Assembly: GCA_025602905.1 (NCBI GenBank)
Contig: JAHLKI010000066.1
Coordinates: forward strand, 1 to 44,419
Reading direction: 5' to 3'
Source: Phlyctochytrium arcticum
Lineage: Eukaryota > Chytridiomycota > Chytridiomycetes > Chytridiales > Chytridiaceae
DNA: 44,419 nucleotides
Made by a program: the position numbers and the translations under genes. The notes under the pieces were generated by a model. That model was not told the origin of the DNA. It worked only from the letters and a program-made list of their open reading frames with translations, and did not search any database. Positions 1-11,600 of the stretch are shown piece by piece; position 1 is the stretch's first letter, and each line of letters opens with the position of its first letter.

Positions 1-625
1 CACTGTCACCGCCGATTTCTACCTGCGCTTTTGCGCCGCAAACGACCTGGTCTCTCTCCTCCCCAGCAACCTCCTCCTCTTCACCACCACCGATACATCA
101 ACGTTCAACCATGCCACAGCATTGGCGGACTACAACCGCGCTGCTCGCGAGTCCGGACTCCCACCAAATGCTCCCCGCCCGCCCGCCTTTGCCCCGCATC
201 CCCGCCGCGGAAAGTAACGATATGGACATTGCGCCCCCGTCCCCTTCGGCGCCCCCTACCTCCAACACCATGCCGGCAACCGTCCCACCACCACTACACC
301 AACTACCGCCCCCCCGGTCACGCCCACCACCTCAGCTGCTATGGAACTGACACTTGAGAAACCAAGCATTTCGCCATCTCCCCCATCTCAACCATTTGCA
401 ACGCAAGCACCGCGCGGTCCACGGGATTCGTCATCCCCGCTTACGTCTGGACGCGTTGACAGATCCGCTCGCCCACCACGCGTTAATACCGTCAAGGACC
501 TCCCCAGCAACACACCCGAATACCGCACGCAAGACAGCGAGGCCGGCCAGCCTGCTCCCCACACCAAAGAACAGCAACCACCCCTCCCCCACTATGATAA
601 CCAGCGGAGGCGCCGCTCAGAATGA
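1..625 (+). pseudogene. LINE ORF1, C-terminal part, copy A
   Basis: Corresponds to the last ~208 residues of the ORF1 protein that is intact in copy B, downstream of the RRM-like fold: the Pro/Thr/Ser-rich linker and the basic tail ending in QRRRRSE. The frame is broken by an extra A in the run at about 210-212 and by a missing C near 285. From 341 the correct frame is open to the stop at 623-625. The ORF2 start codon overlaps this stop as ATGA, as in the other copies. It is labelled a pseudogene because of the indels, though these may be consensus errors. Confidence 0.75.
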
Positions 626-3600
626 GTGCCGAACCCACCACCACCCTTGCACGGACGGTAGCGTACCTGAACGTGCAGGGTCTTACCGATGCAAAGTATG
701 CTACACTCGCGACCCTTTTCGATCCCTGGCAATGGGGTGTCCTTGTCTTGGCCGAGACATGGCGCACGCCCTCCCCTGCTCTCTACGACAATTGGCTTAT
801 GGCCAAATCAACACCACCCGCTACCCCCGCACCACTGGACACCAGAACGCCGGCCTTGCTCTTATGGTTCCCCCTCCTCTCCAACAATACATTTCCCTCC
901 TCGACATCAGCGAATTCTCCATCACCTTCCGTTTCCACCACCACACCATCCAGGCCGTCTACCTCCCACCTCGCCTAGAAGACACCGCCATCACCGCCAT
1001 CCTCGAACGCCAACCTACCCCCGACATCCTTATTGGTGATCTCAACATCCGACTAGGCCGCCTCACCAAAGACACTACAACCTCCGAACCCGGCCGCCGC
1101 TCCACCATCTTCCACTAACACCGACGCCCGCGACCTAACGCTCACTCCACCCACGGAAGGCAGAACCACCACCGACTTGATATTTGCCCGCCCATCCACT
1201 GTCCCATATTGGGGGTATTTCCGCAACGCTACCGTCCAATCCGATCATGGCTTAATGTATACTCACCTCTCATCTCTTCCTTCTCAGAATACCGGGGCGC
1301 ATGGGTCCGCTCTACCAACTGGACCTGGGGAACGACAACGCGTTCAGTACCCGTCTGGTTGGTGGGGAGTGGATGAGGACCCACTGGAAAGTCGCTCCAT
1401 CCATCTCCGAGACCTGGTAAGACTTGACGTCCGCGAACGTGTATGTAACAAATATCTCTCCCTACGCTCTACCCTCACCGACGCCCTCGACACTGCCATC
1501 CAATGCTCCTCTGCCAGCCGCTCTATGGTCGTCGACTCCGTCGACGCTTTGGTCTCGCCCTTCACTCCACCATCCTTGCCACCGCCAACAACACCCTCGG
1601 CTACTATTATGTTAAAGCCGCCAAGGCCCGCCCACAACCCACCGACATCATCCACTCCTCCACCAACGACCTCCACGACCCCTTCCACACCACCGCCGCC
1701 ATCCGCGCATTCAAACGATCCCGGCGCGGCCTTCAACCCACCCTCACCAGCGGCCATCCCGACCTTTCCCCCATCCAAGCAACCGAAGAGCGGTTCAAGA
1801 AAACTTCTCCCAATGCCACGCCGAACGCCCCACGGACCCCGGTGGCTCCGACAACTTAGAGCTATCCCATCCAGAACGCAGCGCATTCTCTACCAACAAC
1901 ATTTCCTCTGCCCTTCGCCACTATCCCAAATGTCGCAGTGGCGGCCCTGACGGACTCCACCAAACCCTCCTCTCTGCGCTCTGCGACTCTACCACCTTTG
2001 AAGAAGATCTTGCTGCTGTGTTCCGTCACTTGTGTCCGCGTCTGGTGCCAGCCAATCCCCGCCTGCGGGAACACAAGCAAAACTTAGTACTCAATCCCCA
2101 AGAACCGACCACCAACACCCACATTCCCAACTGCCGACCTATCGCCCTTACCCAAATACTTCCGCCGCATCTTCGAAAGCTGCTTACTCAAGGCATGGCG
2201 CACGCGTGCCTGGATCCGTACCCACCCCTCGCAAGGCGGTTTCCAAAAACAGCAAGGCTGCTCCCACCTCGCCCTTGCCTCCGATGCTTCATGCCGCCTA
2301 GGAGCAGAATACCAAGTCTTCCTAGATGTGATGGGCGCGTATGACCATGTACCCCACCACCACCTGATTGCAATCCTTCTGGGCCGTAATGCACCCCGGC
2401 GGGACGTCAGTCTTGTCTTCACCCTCTTCTGCCGTCAGATGTCCACCGTCCCAATTGTCAACGGCATGCGATGCCCCCCAATCTCCATCATCCGCGGCCT
2501 TTTCCAAGGCTCCGTTCTCTCACCCTCCCTTTTCAATGTTTTTATAGATCCCCTCGCCGTCCGCCTCGCCACCGTCAACGACTTCCCCAATAACGACCTT
2601 CCCAGCGCCCTCCTCTTCGCCGACGACATCAAGCTCCAATCCGCCACCATCCCCTCCCTCCGCAAGTCCATCACCATCTGTGAAGAATGGGCCGACACCA
2701 ACTTTCTCCAGTTTGGCCTACCCAAGTGCGGCATCATCAACGCTCCCCCCGACACCGTCTTCCCCCTCCAGTCTGGCACCATCCCCCACGTCACCTCCTA
2801 CAAATACCTCGGCTTTCCCCACACTTCCCGCGGCATAAATTGGCCGGACTTTGTCCGTGGCACAACAGCCAAGGCCGCTGGTCTCCTCTCCTACACCACC
2901 ACCCGCAGCCAATCTTGGACCCCCGCTACCCGCCTTACCATCTACCGCACCTTCATCCAGTCACTCTCCACGTACGGTATGGAGTCCTTCGGCCTTTGGC
3001 TGGATGGACAACCGCCTGAAATACAACGCCAGCTGCTCGACCCCATCCACGCCATCCACATCGACGCCCTTGAGTGGATCTTCGGTTCCTCCTCCCGCAA
3101 CTCCCGTGCCATCATGGAAAGTATGACTGGCCTCCCGCACCCTGTTCGCCGTATGGAAGAACTCGCCGCGTCCTTTGCGTCCCGCCTGACCCTCCCCTCT
3201 ACCTTTGCGCCCACATCCCCCTGGTCACTCGTCAACCGCAAGTTCACCCGCCACGGCCCATGGCCCATCGGCGAAATCATCCCCCGCCTGCGTCTTCCTA
3301 CTCAACCCCTCCTTGTCCTCTACAACACCATCCTCGACAACACACCCAGCAACCAACCCCGCCTGTCCTGGAAAACCTTTCTACGCCGCGACCGTCTCCT
3401 CCAACACCGCCTTACCATCGACGACGACAATCCCCACCGCCCACCACGCACTACACCCCCCGCTATCTTTCGCTCCTCCTACCTCGCCACCCCAGCAATC
3501 CTCCCCAACTCCATCACCTCCACCTGCCGCTCATCAAAAGGAAATGGCGCTGACCGCTGTCTTCTCGCCAGACCACCTTCCCTCGCTCGCGCCCTCATCC

Positions 3601-3977
3601 AATGGCGTTTGAACAAGCTCTCCCCCCATCTCCGCTGCCCCCGCCCCGGATGCCACCACCAACAGCTTACCCGCGGCCACGTCCTCGATTGCAACGTCTT
3701 TGGACATCACCCAACTACCTCCGCCACATCCGCGCTCATGTCCAAGGCCACCGCCCGCCGTATCCACCTCGCCCAACGCGGCTTCCGCGCAAGTCACCAC
3801 AACCTCCTCGACGAAGCCATCAACGCCCAAGAATACGACACCTTCCTCCTCCTCTACACCGAAATGAAGCAATGGACCGCCGCCAACCTCGAAGCGCGCG
3901 CACAAGCCGAAGACGACAACCCCGCCACCCCACCAAGCTCCCCGTCCGCCTCTCACCCTCCCACCGGCATCGGATAA
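622..3977 (+). pseudogene. LINE ORF2 (APE endonuclease + reverse transcriptase), copy A, frame-broken
   Basis: Same protein as copy B ORF2. Visible endonuclease elements are the N-terminal YLNVQGL and LAETW motifs, GDLNIR near 1036-1055 and SDHG near 1243. Reverse transcriptase elements are the catalytic FLDVMGAYD block at about 2320-2345, GLFQGSVLSP at about 2495-2525, and FADD at about 2617-2628. The Cys/His motif (CPRPGC, then HVLDC) lies at about 3636-3694. Interruptions relative to B and C are a missing base near 825, an extra A making TAA at 1116-1118, losses near 1551 and 1806, and a divergent stretch at 2030-2105. From 2328 to the stop at 3977 the frame is fully open. Confidence 0.85.
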
Positions 3978-4015
3978 GTATTATCACTCCCCATCACTAT
4001 GTCTCGTTGCTCTCA

Positions 4016-4034
4016 CCCCCCCCCCCCCCCCCCC
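4016..4034 (+). repeat. Poly-C tract, 19 C, copy A
   Basis: Uninterrupted run of 19 C, 39 nt after the ORF2 stop. The matching tracts are 18 C in copy B and 21 C in copy C, so the length varies while the flanks do not. Confidence 0.95.
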
Positions 4035-4659
4035 TCACCGTCCGGTAGATTAGAACATGTAGATAGCCTCCCCTGCCCCGCGTATTACCACCACCCAGAC
4101 CAGCCTTACCACCACCACCACCCGCAACATCTTCAACACCGGCGCCCGACATCTGACCTCCCAGCAGACTCGGCCGCGTTGTTGTCCTCCCACCATCACC
4201 CAGACCATCCCCCACACTAATATCATCGGGTCCACCACCATATCCCCACCATTCCCTTGACCGTTCCTACCACTAATACCGCACGGTCTCACATCACTCG
4301 CCCCACTCGCATCACACTCTCCCCATCACCATGACCATGTCCTCCATTAATCCCACCCGGCCTTCCACCAAAATTACCGCTACGCCCATTCCCTACCACA
4401 CGCCATGCCGGACCTTGACACAATTAATACCGCCCGGCCCGCAACCACCCTCTCCACCAACGACACCTCTCCCACCACACCCCGGCCATCCCCTTCATTA
4501 ATTACATCGGCCCTCTTCTCCCAAACCACCGCTGTGTGCAACCCATGCTACCCCAAGTCTCGGCCATCCCCATCACAAATACCACCCGGCCTTCTACCAT
4601 TTCCCAACCACGCAAGACTCTCCGTCACCACCCAGCCCATCTCCTATCACCCATTAAGT

Positions 4660-4718
4660 CTGGGACTTCGTCCCAGCGTCGAATTGTCGCCTTTACTGAG
4701 TCTGGGACTTCGTCCCAG
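4660..4718 (+). other. Paired 3'UTR hairpins, copy A
   Basis: Two copies (4660-4676 and 4702-4718) of CTGGGACTTCGTCCCAG, each a perfect 7-bp stem with a 3-nt loop. A third hairpin with loop TCC instead of TTC lies at 5373-5389. Confidence 0.9.
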
Positions 4719-5822
4719 CGTGGAACTGCCGCCATCATTGCTCCCATCCCACTCTCAACATCCCACCCACCCGTTAGATAGACTAGTACCCTGTAGATAG
4801 CCTCCCCAGTCCCGCCACTTATCACCCCCACTCCCCGCAATGTTCCCAACACCGGCGCCCGATACCTGACCCCTCAGCAGACTCGGCCGCGTTGTTGCAC
4901 TCTCCACCACCACCAAGATCATCCTCCTCACCAATACCACCGGGTTGACCACCATATCCCCAACACCATAACGACCATCCCTCCCATCTCTGCCGCACGG
5001 CCTTCCACCACTCTCCCCACATGGAACACATCACCCACATCACCCTGGCCATCCTCTTCATTAATTCCATCGGGCCCCTCACCACAAATGCCGCTATGTC
5101 CATCTCCCATCACCTCCCATCTCGGGCATTGCCTCAAATAATACCGCCCGATCCCCAATCACCCTCCCCACGCACACCATCGTTCCCCAAACACCCTGGC
5201 CACCCTCTTCATTAATTCCATCGGCCTCCTCACCAAAATCACCGCTGTGTGCAACACACGCTACCCCACGTCCCGGCCATCGCAATCATTAATACCACCC
5301 GGCCTTCTATCATCCACCACTCGCACAACACTCTCCCCCATCACCCTGCCCATCTCTCATCATTCTTTTAGTCTGGGACTCCGTCCCAGCTTGGAATTGC
5401 TGCCATCCTCACTACCACCCCGCCCTGGACATCACACCGGCCTTCATCTCTGCCCCGCTGCTTCCTAACATCCACGACATCATCCAATGCATGGGCCCAC
5501 CCCTCCTACCGGTCAACACATCCTCTGGCACCCCAAGTACCTCTCCTCCATCACTTTTTGCGTTTTCTCGGCGTATTTTGACTATCCTAGCATCTCTTGT
5601 GTCTTAGTACATAGCTATGCCCTCCTCCACCTCCATCTCTAAGGATTGGTCCCCCTTGCTCACTCCTCCTCTCCGCTGCCCCACCTCGGTCTGCCATCAC
5701 ATCTTAGCCTAGTTTTTTGCATTTTTTCGATTTTTTCCATTTTTTCCTCGATTGTCTAGTTGGTCTTATAGATAGATGTCCTGTATACATGTACATTGCT
5801 TCTAATAACACCTCCCTCTCCT

Positions 5823-5836
5823 CCTAACCCTAACCC
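5823..5836 (+). repeat. Telomere-like seed at A/B junction
   Basis: CCTAACCCTAACCC, two and a third units of the C-rich telomere strand, followed by TG and then the first 22-nt repeat of copy B. It marks the boundary between copies. Confidence 0.93.
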
Positions 5837-5838
5837 TG

Positions 5839-5988
5839 TTTCTTTCTAGTAGTTCAGATGTTTCTTTCTAGTAGTTCAGATGTTTCTTTCTAGTAGTTCA
5901 GATGTTTCTTTCTAGTAGTTCAGATGTTTCTTTCTAGTAGTTCAGATGTTTCTTTCTAGTAGTTCAGATGTTTCTTTCTAGTAGTTCA
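5839..5988 (+). repeat. 5' tandem 22-nt repeats, copy B
   Basis: Six perfect units of 22 nt, each beginning TTTCTTTCTAGTAG and ending CAGATG (5839-5970), followed by an 18-nt partial unit (5971-5988). They sit at the extreme 5' end, directly after the telomeric seed of copy A. Tandem 5' monomers act as promoters in some LINEs (mouse L1); that role here is inference. Confidence 0.92.
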
Positions 5989-6430
5989 CGCGCATAAAAC
6001 ACGTTTACGACCATTACTAGACCCACACAAGGCGGCTTCATCTCACCGCACATCCACCCGATAGCGCTCATCTACGGCTATCCAACGACCCAACGCACGA
6101 CTTGCCCGGACTCCTTTGACTTAGTGAAGTTTTCAGCATTTCGCCATTGCCAAGATCTTTTTGGCCAATTCCACAACCACCACCACGTTTCTGTCTACTC
6201 TGTAGTCAATTTGCACTCGATCCATCCATCCATCCGCTCAATTTATTCAGCAACCTCTCGCGCACATTTCCAGACCATTTGTGTGCCAGTACGTCACCGT
6301 CCCACCATCTTCCATATAGTACCGCCCCCTTTTTCGAAGCTCCTCTCGCTGATCCCGCCAGAAAATCCGCCGCTTAAACACTCACCCGACGCGTGTACCA
6401 CCAGCCCACCCAAGCACGCACAAGTTTAGA
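5989..6430 (+). promoter_or_regulatory. LINE 5' leader, copy B
   Basis: 442 nt between the 22-nt repeats and the ORF1 ATG, conserved in copy C except for one C indel near 6355. No coding signal is convincing. It presumably holds the internal promoter and 5'UTR expected of a LINE; no specific box was recognised. Confidence 0.5.
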
Positions 6431-8626
6431 ATGTTCGACAGGTGGATGAGCAAGGGTTCTCCGTCTAAGCCGCTGGATATCCCAGCATCTGGCTCTACCC
6501 CCAAACTCCGCAAGGCCCTCCAAGTTTATGCAGAGACCGGAATGTCAAGCGGATCTGACTCTGAGAAAGAACACACTGACCACCACCATCTCCACATGTC
6601 TGACCACGAAGAAGACTTCCAAGATGCCACATCGTCCCAGGCTGCCTCACCCCCAACCACTGGCGAAGGATTCAAACCCGTAGCCGGCCGCCGCCGTAAA
6701 GGAAAGAACGACACCCCAGAAATTACTGCCCAGAAGAACTGGTTTTACGACAACCGCGCTACGCTTCAGTGCATTGCCCCCACTTGCACCGCCATTGGCA
6801 AATACAACAGCGATGGCATGAACGGCAACAAGTATCGCATTAAATGCGGTGTCTGCAACGACCGCCCGTCCTTCGTCGATGTCAAGACTTCCATGGCCAA
6901 GATGCAGACCTCAGGAGCCAAGCGTGCCCGCCGCCACTCGCCCTCTACCTCGCGATCTCCTCCCCGCTCGCAAGAGACAATGTCTCCTCCCCTCCTCGAC
7001 ACCCCGGAACCAGAGGAACGCCCCGCTACCTCAGTCCCTGGCCGCCCTCCAACAAAGCCGTTTGTCCCGCGGAAGCCTACATTCCGTATCCCGGAGAAAC
7101 CCGCCAGAGCCTCCACCGCGCCGCCTGCCACCAATGCGCCGCCTTTCAAGTTCACCGCGCCGACAACGACCAACGCACCACCCACCAGCACCACTACCAC
7201 TGCCCCCAATGCCCCAGTCTTCACTGCCGCGAATGGAGTGCCCGCTACCACCAAACCCATCCTCACCACGCAAGCCTTGATTACCCAGCAACCCGCTAAC
7301 AACACAACCATCACCAACCCCGAGATGCTTGCCTTCATGCATATGATGCAGAGTCAGATGCAGAACTTTATGCAAAACACCATCACCATTGTCAACACAT
7401 TGGCCGACCGTCTGCCCCCGAAAGCACTCCCTGCACCTGCTCCCCAACCCGCTGGCCCCGCTCCTCCCAACACCCCGATGGACCAGACCCCTCACCACCA
7501 AATGCCAGGACCCGCCCCACGCACCGTCAACCCCCGTGCCAATACTACTACCAGCAAACCTCGCCCATCTTTCCGTGAAGTAGCCGCGCGCTATGCACCC
7601 GCACGACAAGCAGTTGTCCTCGACGCCCTCCGCGCACTCAACCCACCAACAAACCCCATCCCACGTCGCCAGCCTTCCGGCCCCATCACCGCCAACGCCC
7701 TGTATGTTCGCACATCATTCCGCGGAGCCTACCGCGACCTCAGAGAGAAGTTTGCCGCACTTGATGTTAACACCATCCGCATCCTCGAATTATCCTACAT
7801 TGGGTCCAATGTTGTCGAGCTCATCGTACGGAACGACAACATCCCCTTCATCACCGAGCAACTCGAACGCGCCGGCATCCCACTCCTCCACGACTTCAAC
7901 CCCACCATCCGCAACTACGGCACGCCCACAGAGAACTGGACCACCTATGCCCGCAACTCAGCCTCTACGCGCATTGCCCGCATCCTGAACTCCACCACGT
8001 CCACTGTCACCGCCGATTTCTACCTGCGCTTTTGCGCCGCAAACGACCTGGTCTCTCTCCTCCCCAGCAACCTCCTCCTCTTCACCACCACCGATACATC
8101 AACGTTCAACCATGCCACAGCATTGGCGGACTACAACCGCGCTGCTCGCGAGTCCGGACTCCCACCAAATGCTCCCCGCCCGCCCGCCTTTGCCCCGCAT
8201 CCCCGCCGCGGAAGTAACGATATGGACATTGCGCCCCCGTCCCCTTCGGCGCCCCCTACCTCCAACACCATGCCGGCAACCGTCCCCACCACCACTACAC
8301 CAACTACCGCCCCCCCGGTCACGCCCACCACCTCAGCTGCTATGGAACTGACACTTGAGAAACCAAGCATTTCGCCATCTCCCCCATCTCAACCATTTGC
8401 AACGCAAGCACCGCGCGGTCCACGGGATTCGTCATCCCCGCTTACGTCTGGACGCGTTGACAGATCCGCTCGCCCACCACGCGTTAATACCGTCAAGGAC
8501 CTCCCCAGCAACACACCCGAATACCGCACGCAAGACAGCGAGGCCGGCCAGCCTGCTCCCCACACCAAAGAACAGCAACCACCCCTCCCCCACTATGATA
8601 ACCAGCGGAGGCGCCGCTCAGAATGA
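6431..8626 (+). CDS. LINE ORF1 protein (zinc ribbon, coiled coil, RRM-like), copy B
   Basis: Intact 731-residue nucleic-acid-binding protein expected to coat the element RNA. Residues ~114-142 hold four cysteines (C114, C119, C139, C142) around a GNKYRIKCGVC stretch. This resembles the C4 zinc ribbons of transposase helper proteins more than the CCHC knuckles usual in LINE ORF1. Residues ~145-295 are Pro/Thr/Ser-rich and probably disordered. Residues ~298-329 (rich in M, Q and L) look like a short coiled coil. Residues ~422-490, starting NALYVRTSFRG, fit the RRM-like fold of fungal LINE ORF1 proteins. The tail is basic. The ATG follows an in-frame stop a few bases upstream. The stop overlaps the ORF2 ATG as ATGA, suggesting coupled translation. 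The frame is unbroken here, unlike copy C. Confidence 0.88.
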   Translation: MFDRWMSKGSPSKPLDIPASGSTPKLRKALQVYAETGMSSGSDSEKEHTDHHHLHMSDHEEDFQDATSSQAASPPTTGEGFKPVAGRRRKGKNDTPEITAQKNWFYDNRATLQCIAPTCTAIGKYNSDGMNGNKYRIKCGVCNDRPSFVDVKTSMAKMQTSGAKRARRHSPSTSRSPPRSQETMSPPLLDTPEPEERPATSVPGRPPTKPFVPRKPTFRIPEKPARASTAPPATNAPPFKFTAPTTTNAPPTSTTTTAPNAPVFTAANGVPATTKPILTTQALITQQPANNTTITNPEMLAFMHMMQSQMQNFMQNTITIVNTLADRLPPKALPAPAPQPAGPAPPNTPMDQTPHHQMPGPAPRTVNPRANTTTSKPRPSFREVAARYAPARQAVVLDALRALNPPTNPIPRRQPSGPITANALYVRTSFRGAYRDLREKFAALDVNTIRILELSYIGSNVVELIVRNDNIPFITEQLERAGIPLLHDFNPTIRNYGTPTENWTTYARNSASTRIARILNSTTSTVTADFYLRFCAANDLVSLLPSNLLLFTTTDTSTFNHATALADYNRAARESGLPPNAPRPPAFAPHPRRGSNDMDIAPPSPSAPPTSNTMPATVPTTTTPTTAPPVTPTTSAAMELTLEKPSISPSPPSQPFATQAPRGPRDSSSPLTSGRVDRSARPPRVNTVKDLPSNTPEYRTQDSEAGQPAPHTKEQQPPLPHYDNQRRRRSE

Positions 8627-11600
8627 GTGCCGAACCCACCACCACCCTTGCACGGACGGTAGCGTACCTGAACGTGCAGGGTCTTACCGATGCAAAGTAT
8701 GCTACACTCGCGACCCTTTTCGATCCCTGGCAATGGGGTGTCCTTGTCTTGGCCGAGACATGGCGCACGCCCTCCCCTGCTCTCTACGACAATTGGCTTA
8801 TGGCCAAATCAACACCACCCGCTACCGCCCGCACCACTGGACACCAGAACGCCGGCCTTGCTCTTATGGTTCCCCCCTCCTCTCCAACAATACATTTCCC
8901 TCCTCGACATCAGCGAATTCTCCATCACCTTCCGTTTCCACCACCACACCATCCAGGCCGTCTACCTCCCACCTCGCCTAGAAGACACCGCCATCACCGC
9001 CATCCTCGAACGCCAACCTACCCCCGACATCCTTATTGGTGATCTCAACATCCGACTAGGCCGCCTCACCAAAGACACTACAACCTCCGAACCCGGCCGC
9101 CGCTCCACCATCTTCCACTACACCGACGCCCGCGACCTAACGCTCACTCCACCCACGGAAGGCAGAACCACCACCGACTTGATATTTGCCCGCCCATCCA
9201 CTGTCCCATATTGGGGGTATTTCCGCAACGCTACCGTCCAATCCGATCATGGCTTAATGTATACTCACCTCTCATCTCTTCCTTCTCAGAATACCGGGGC
9301 GCATGGGTCCGCTCTACCAACTGGACCTGGGGAACGACAACGCGTTCAGTACCCGTCTGGTTGGTGGGGAGTGGATGAGGACCCACTGGAAAGTCGCTCC
9401 ATCCATCTCCGAGACCTGGTAAGACTTGACGTCCGCGAACGTGTATGTAACAAATATCTCTCCCTACGCTCTACCCTCACCGACGCCCTCGACACTGCCA
9501 TCCAATGCTCCTCTGCCAGCCGCTCTATGGTCGTCGACTCCGTCGACGCTCTTGGTCTCGCCCTTCACTCCACCATCCTTGCCACCGCCAACAACACCCT
9601 CGGCTACTATTATGTTAAAGCCGCCAAGGCCCGCCCACAACCCACCGACATCATCCACTCCTCCACCAACGACCTCCACGACCCCTTCCACACCACCGCC
9701 GCCATCCGCGCATTCAAACGATCCCGGCGCGGCCTTCAACCCACCCTCACCAGCGGCCATCCCGACCTTTCCCCCATCCAAGCAACCGAAGAGCGGTTCA
9801 AGAAAACGTTCTCCCAATGCCACGCCGAACGCCCCACGGACCCCGGTGGCTCCGACAACTTAGAGCTATCCCATCCAGAACGCAGCGCATTCTCTACCAA
9901 CAACATTTCCTCTGCCCTTCGCCACTATCCCAAATGTCGCAGTGGCGGCCCTGACGGACTCCACCAAACCCTCCTCTCTGCGCTCTGCGACTCTACCACC
10001 TTTGAAGAAGATCTTGCTGCTGTGTTCCGTCACTTTGTCCGCGTCGGTGCCACCCCCGCCTGCTGGAACACAAGCAAACTAGTACTCATCCCCAAGACCA
10101 CCACCAACACCCACATTCCCAACTGCCGACCTATCGCCCTTACCCAAATACTCCGCCGCATCTTCGAAAGCTGCTTACTCAAGGCATGGCGCACGCGTGC
10201 CTGGATCCGTACCCACCCCTCGCAAGGCGGTTTCCAAAAACAGCAAGGCTGCTCCCACCTCGCCCTTGCCTCCGATGCTTCATGCCGCCTAGGAGCAGAA
10301 TACCAAGTCTTCCTAGATGTGATGGGCGCGTATGACCATGTACCCCACCACCACCTGATTGCAATCCTTCTGGGCCGTAATGCACCCCGGCGGGACGTCA
10401 GTCTTGTCTTCACCCTCTTCTGCCGTCAGATGTCCACCGTCCCAATTGTCAACGGCATGCGATGCCCCCCAATCTCCATCATCCGCGGCCTTTTCCAAGG
10501 CTCCGTTCTCTCACCCTCCCTTTTCAATGTTTTTATAGATCCCCTCGCCGTCCGCCTCGCCACCGTCAACGACTTCCCCAATAACGACCTTCCCAGCGCC
10601 CTCCTCTTCGCCGACGACATCAAGCTCCAATCCGCCACCATCCCCTCCCTCCGCAAGTCCATCACCATCTGTGAAGAATGGGCCGACACCAACTTTCTCC
10701 AGTTTGGCCTACCCAAGTGCGGCATCATCAACGCTCCCCCCGACACCGTCTTCCCCCTCCAGTCTGGCACCATCCCCCACGTCACCTCCTACAAATACCT
10801 CGGCTTTCCCCACACTTCCCGCGGCATAAATTGGCCGGACTTTGTCCGTGGCACAACAGCCAAGGCCGCTGGTCTCCTCTCCTACACCACCACCCGCAGC
10901 CAATCTTGGACCCCCGCTACCCGCCTTACCATCTACCGCACCTTCATCCAGTCACTCTCCACGTACGGTATGGAGTCCTTCGGCCTTTGGCTGGATGGAC
11001 AACCGCCTGAAATACAACGCCAGCTGCTCGACCCCATCCACGCCATCCACATCGACGCCCTTGAGTGGATCTTCGGTTCCTCCTCCCGCAACTCCCGTGC
11101 CATCATGGAAAGTATGACTGGCCTCCCGCACCCTGTTCGCCGTATGGAAGAACTCGCCGCGTCCTTTGCGTCCCGCCTGACCCTCCCCTCTACCTTTGCG
11201 CCCACATCCCCCTGGTCACTCGTCAACCGCAAGTTCACCCGCCACGGCCCATGGCCCATCGGCGAAATCATCCCCCGCCTGCGTCTTCCTACTCAACCCC
11301 TCCTTGTCCTCTACAACACCATCCTCGACAACACACCCAGCAACCAACCCCGCCTGTCCTGGAAAACCTTTCTACGCCGCGACCGTCTCCTCCAACACCG
11401 CCTTACCATCGACGACGACAATCCCCACCGCCCACCACGCACTACACCCCCCGCTATCTTTCGCTCCTCCTACCTCGCCACCCCAGCAATCCTCCCCAAC
11501 TCCATCACCTCCACCTGCCGCTCATCAAAAGGAAATGGCGCTGACCGCTGTCTTCTCGCCAGACCACCTTCCCTCGCTCGCGCCCTCATCCAATGGCGTT

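Larger units (their letters stand above)
3978..5822 (+). other. LINE 3'UTR, copy A
   Basis: Non-coding 1.85 kb between the ORF2 stop and the telomere-like end. It contains a 19-nt poly-C tract (4016-4034), the degenerate ~75-nt repeat described for copy B, three hairpins (4660-4676, 4702-4718, 5373-5389) and four phased T6 tracts (5713-5745). Nearly identical to the same region of B and C. Confidence 0.85.
1..5836 (+). mobile_element. Telomeric LINE copy A (5' part outside window)
   Basis: Outermost of three head-to-tail copies of the same non-LTR retrotransposon. Its sequence from position 1 matches copy B from about 8002 almost base for base, so the ORF1 tail, all of ORF2, the 3'UTR and the telomere-like end are present. 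It differs from B and C mainly by one-base indels, with a denser cluster of changes at about 2030-2105. The left limit is the window edge, so I cannot tell whether the copy is full length. The repeat period (ORF2 stop to ORF2 stop) from A to B is 7991 nt. Confidence 0.93.

Noticed and set aside
4405..5468. Short plus-strand Pro/Thr/Ser-rich frames in the 3'UTR
   Set aside because: Composition artefacts of the degenerate C-rich repeats; broken by indels between copies and not recognisable.
5839..5988. Tandem 22-nt repeats as a CRISPR array
   Set aside because: The units are directly adjacent with no spacers, and the context is a eukaryotic retroelement.
7031..7609. Gly/Val-rich minus-strand frames inside the LINE (also at 1344-1886, 3534-3956, 15022-15705)
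   Set aside because: They are shadows of the C-rich sense strand; no domains, and the same shadows recur in every copy.
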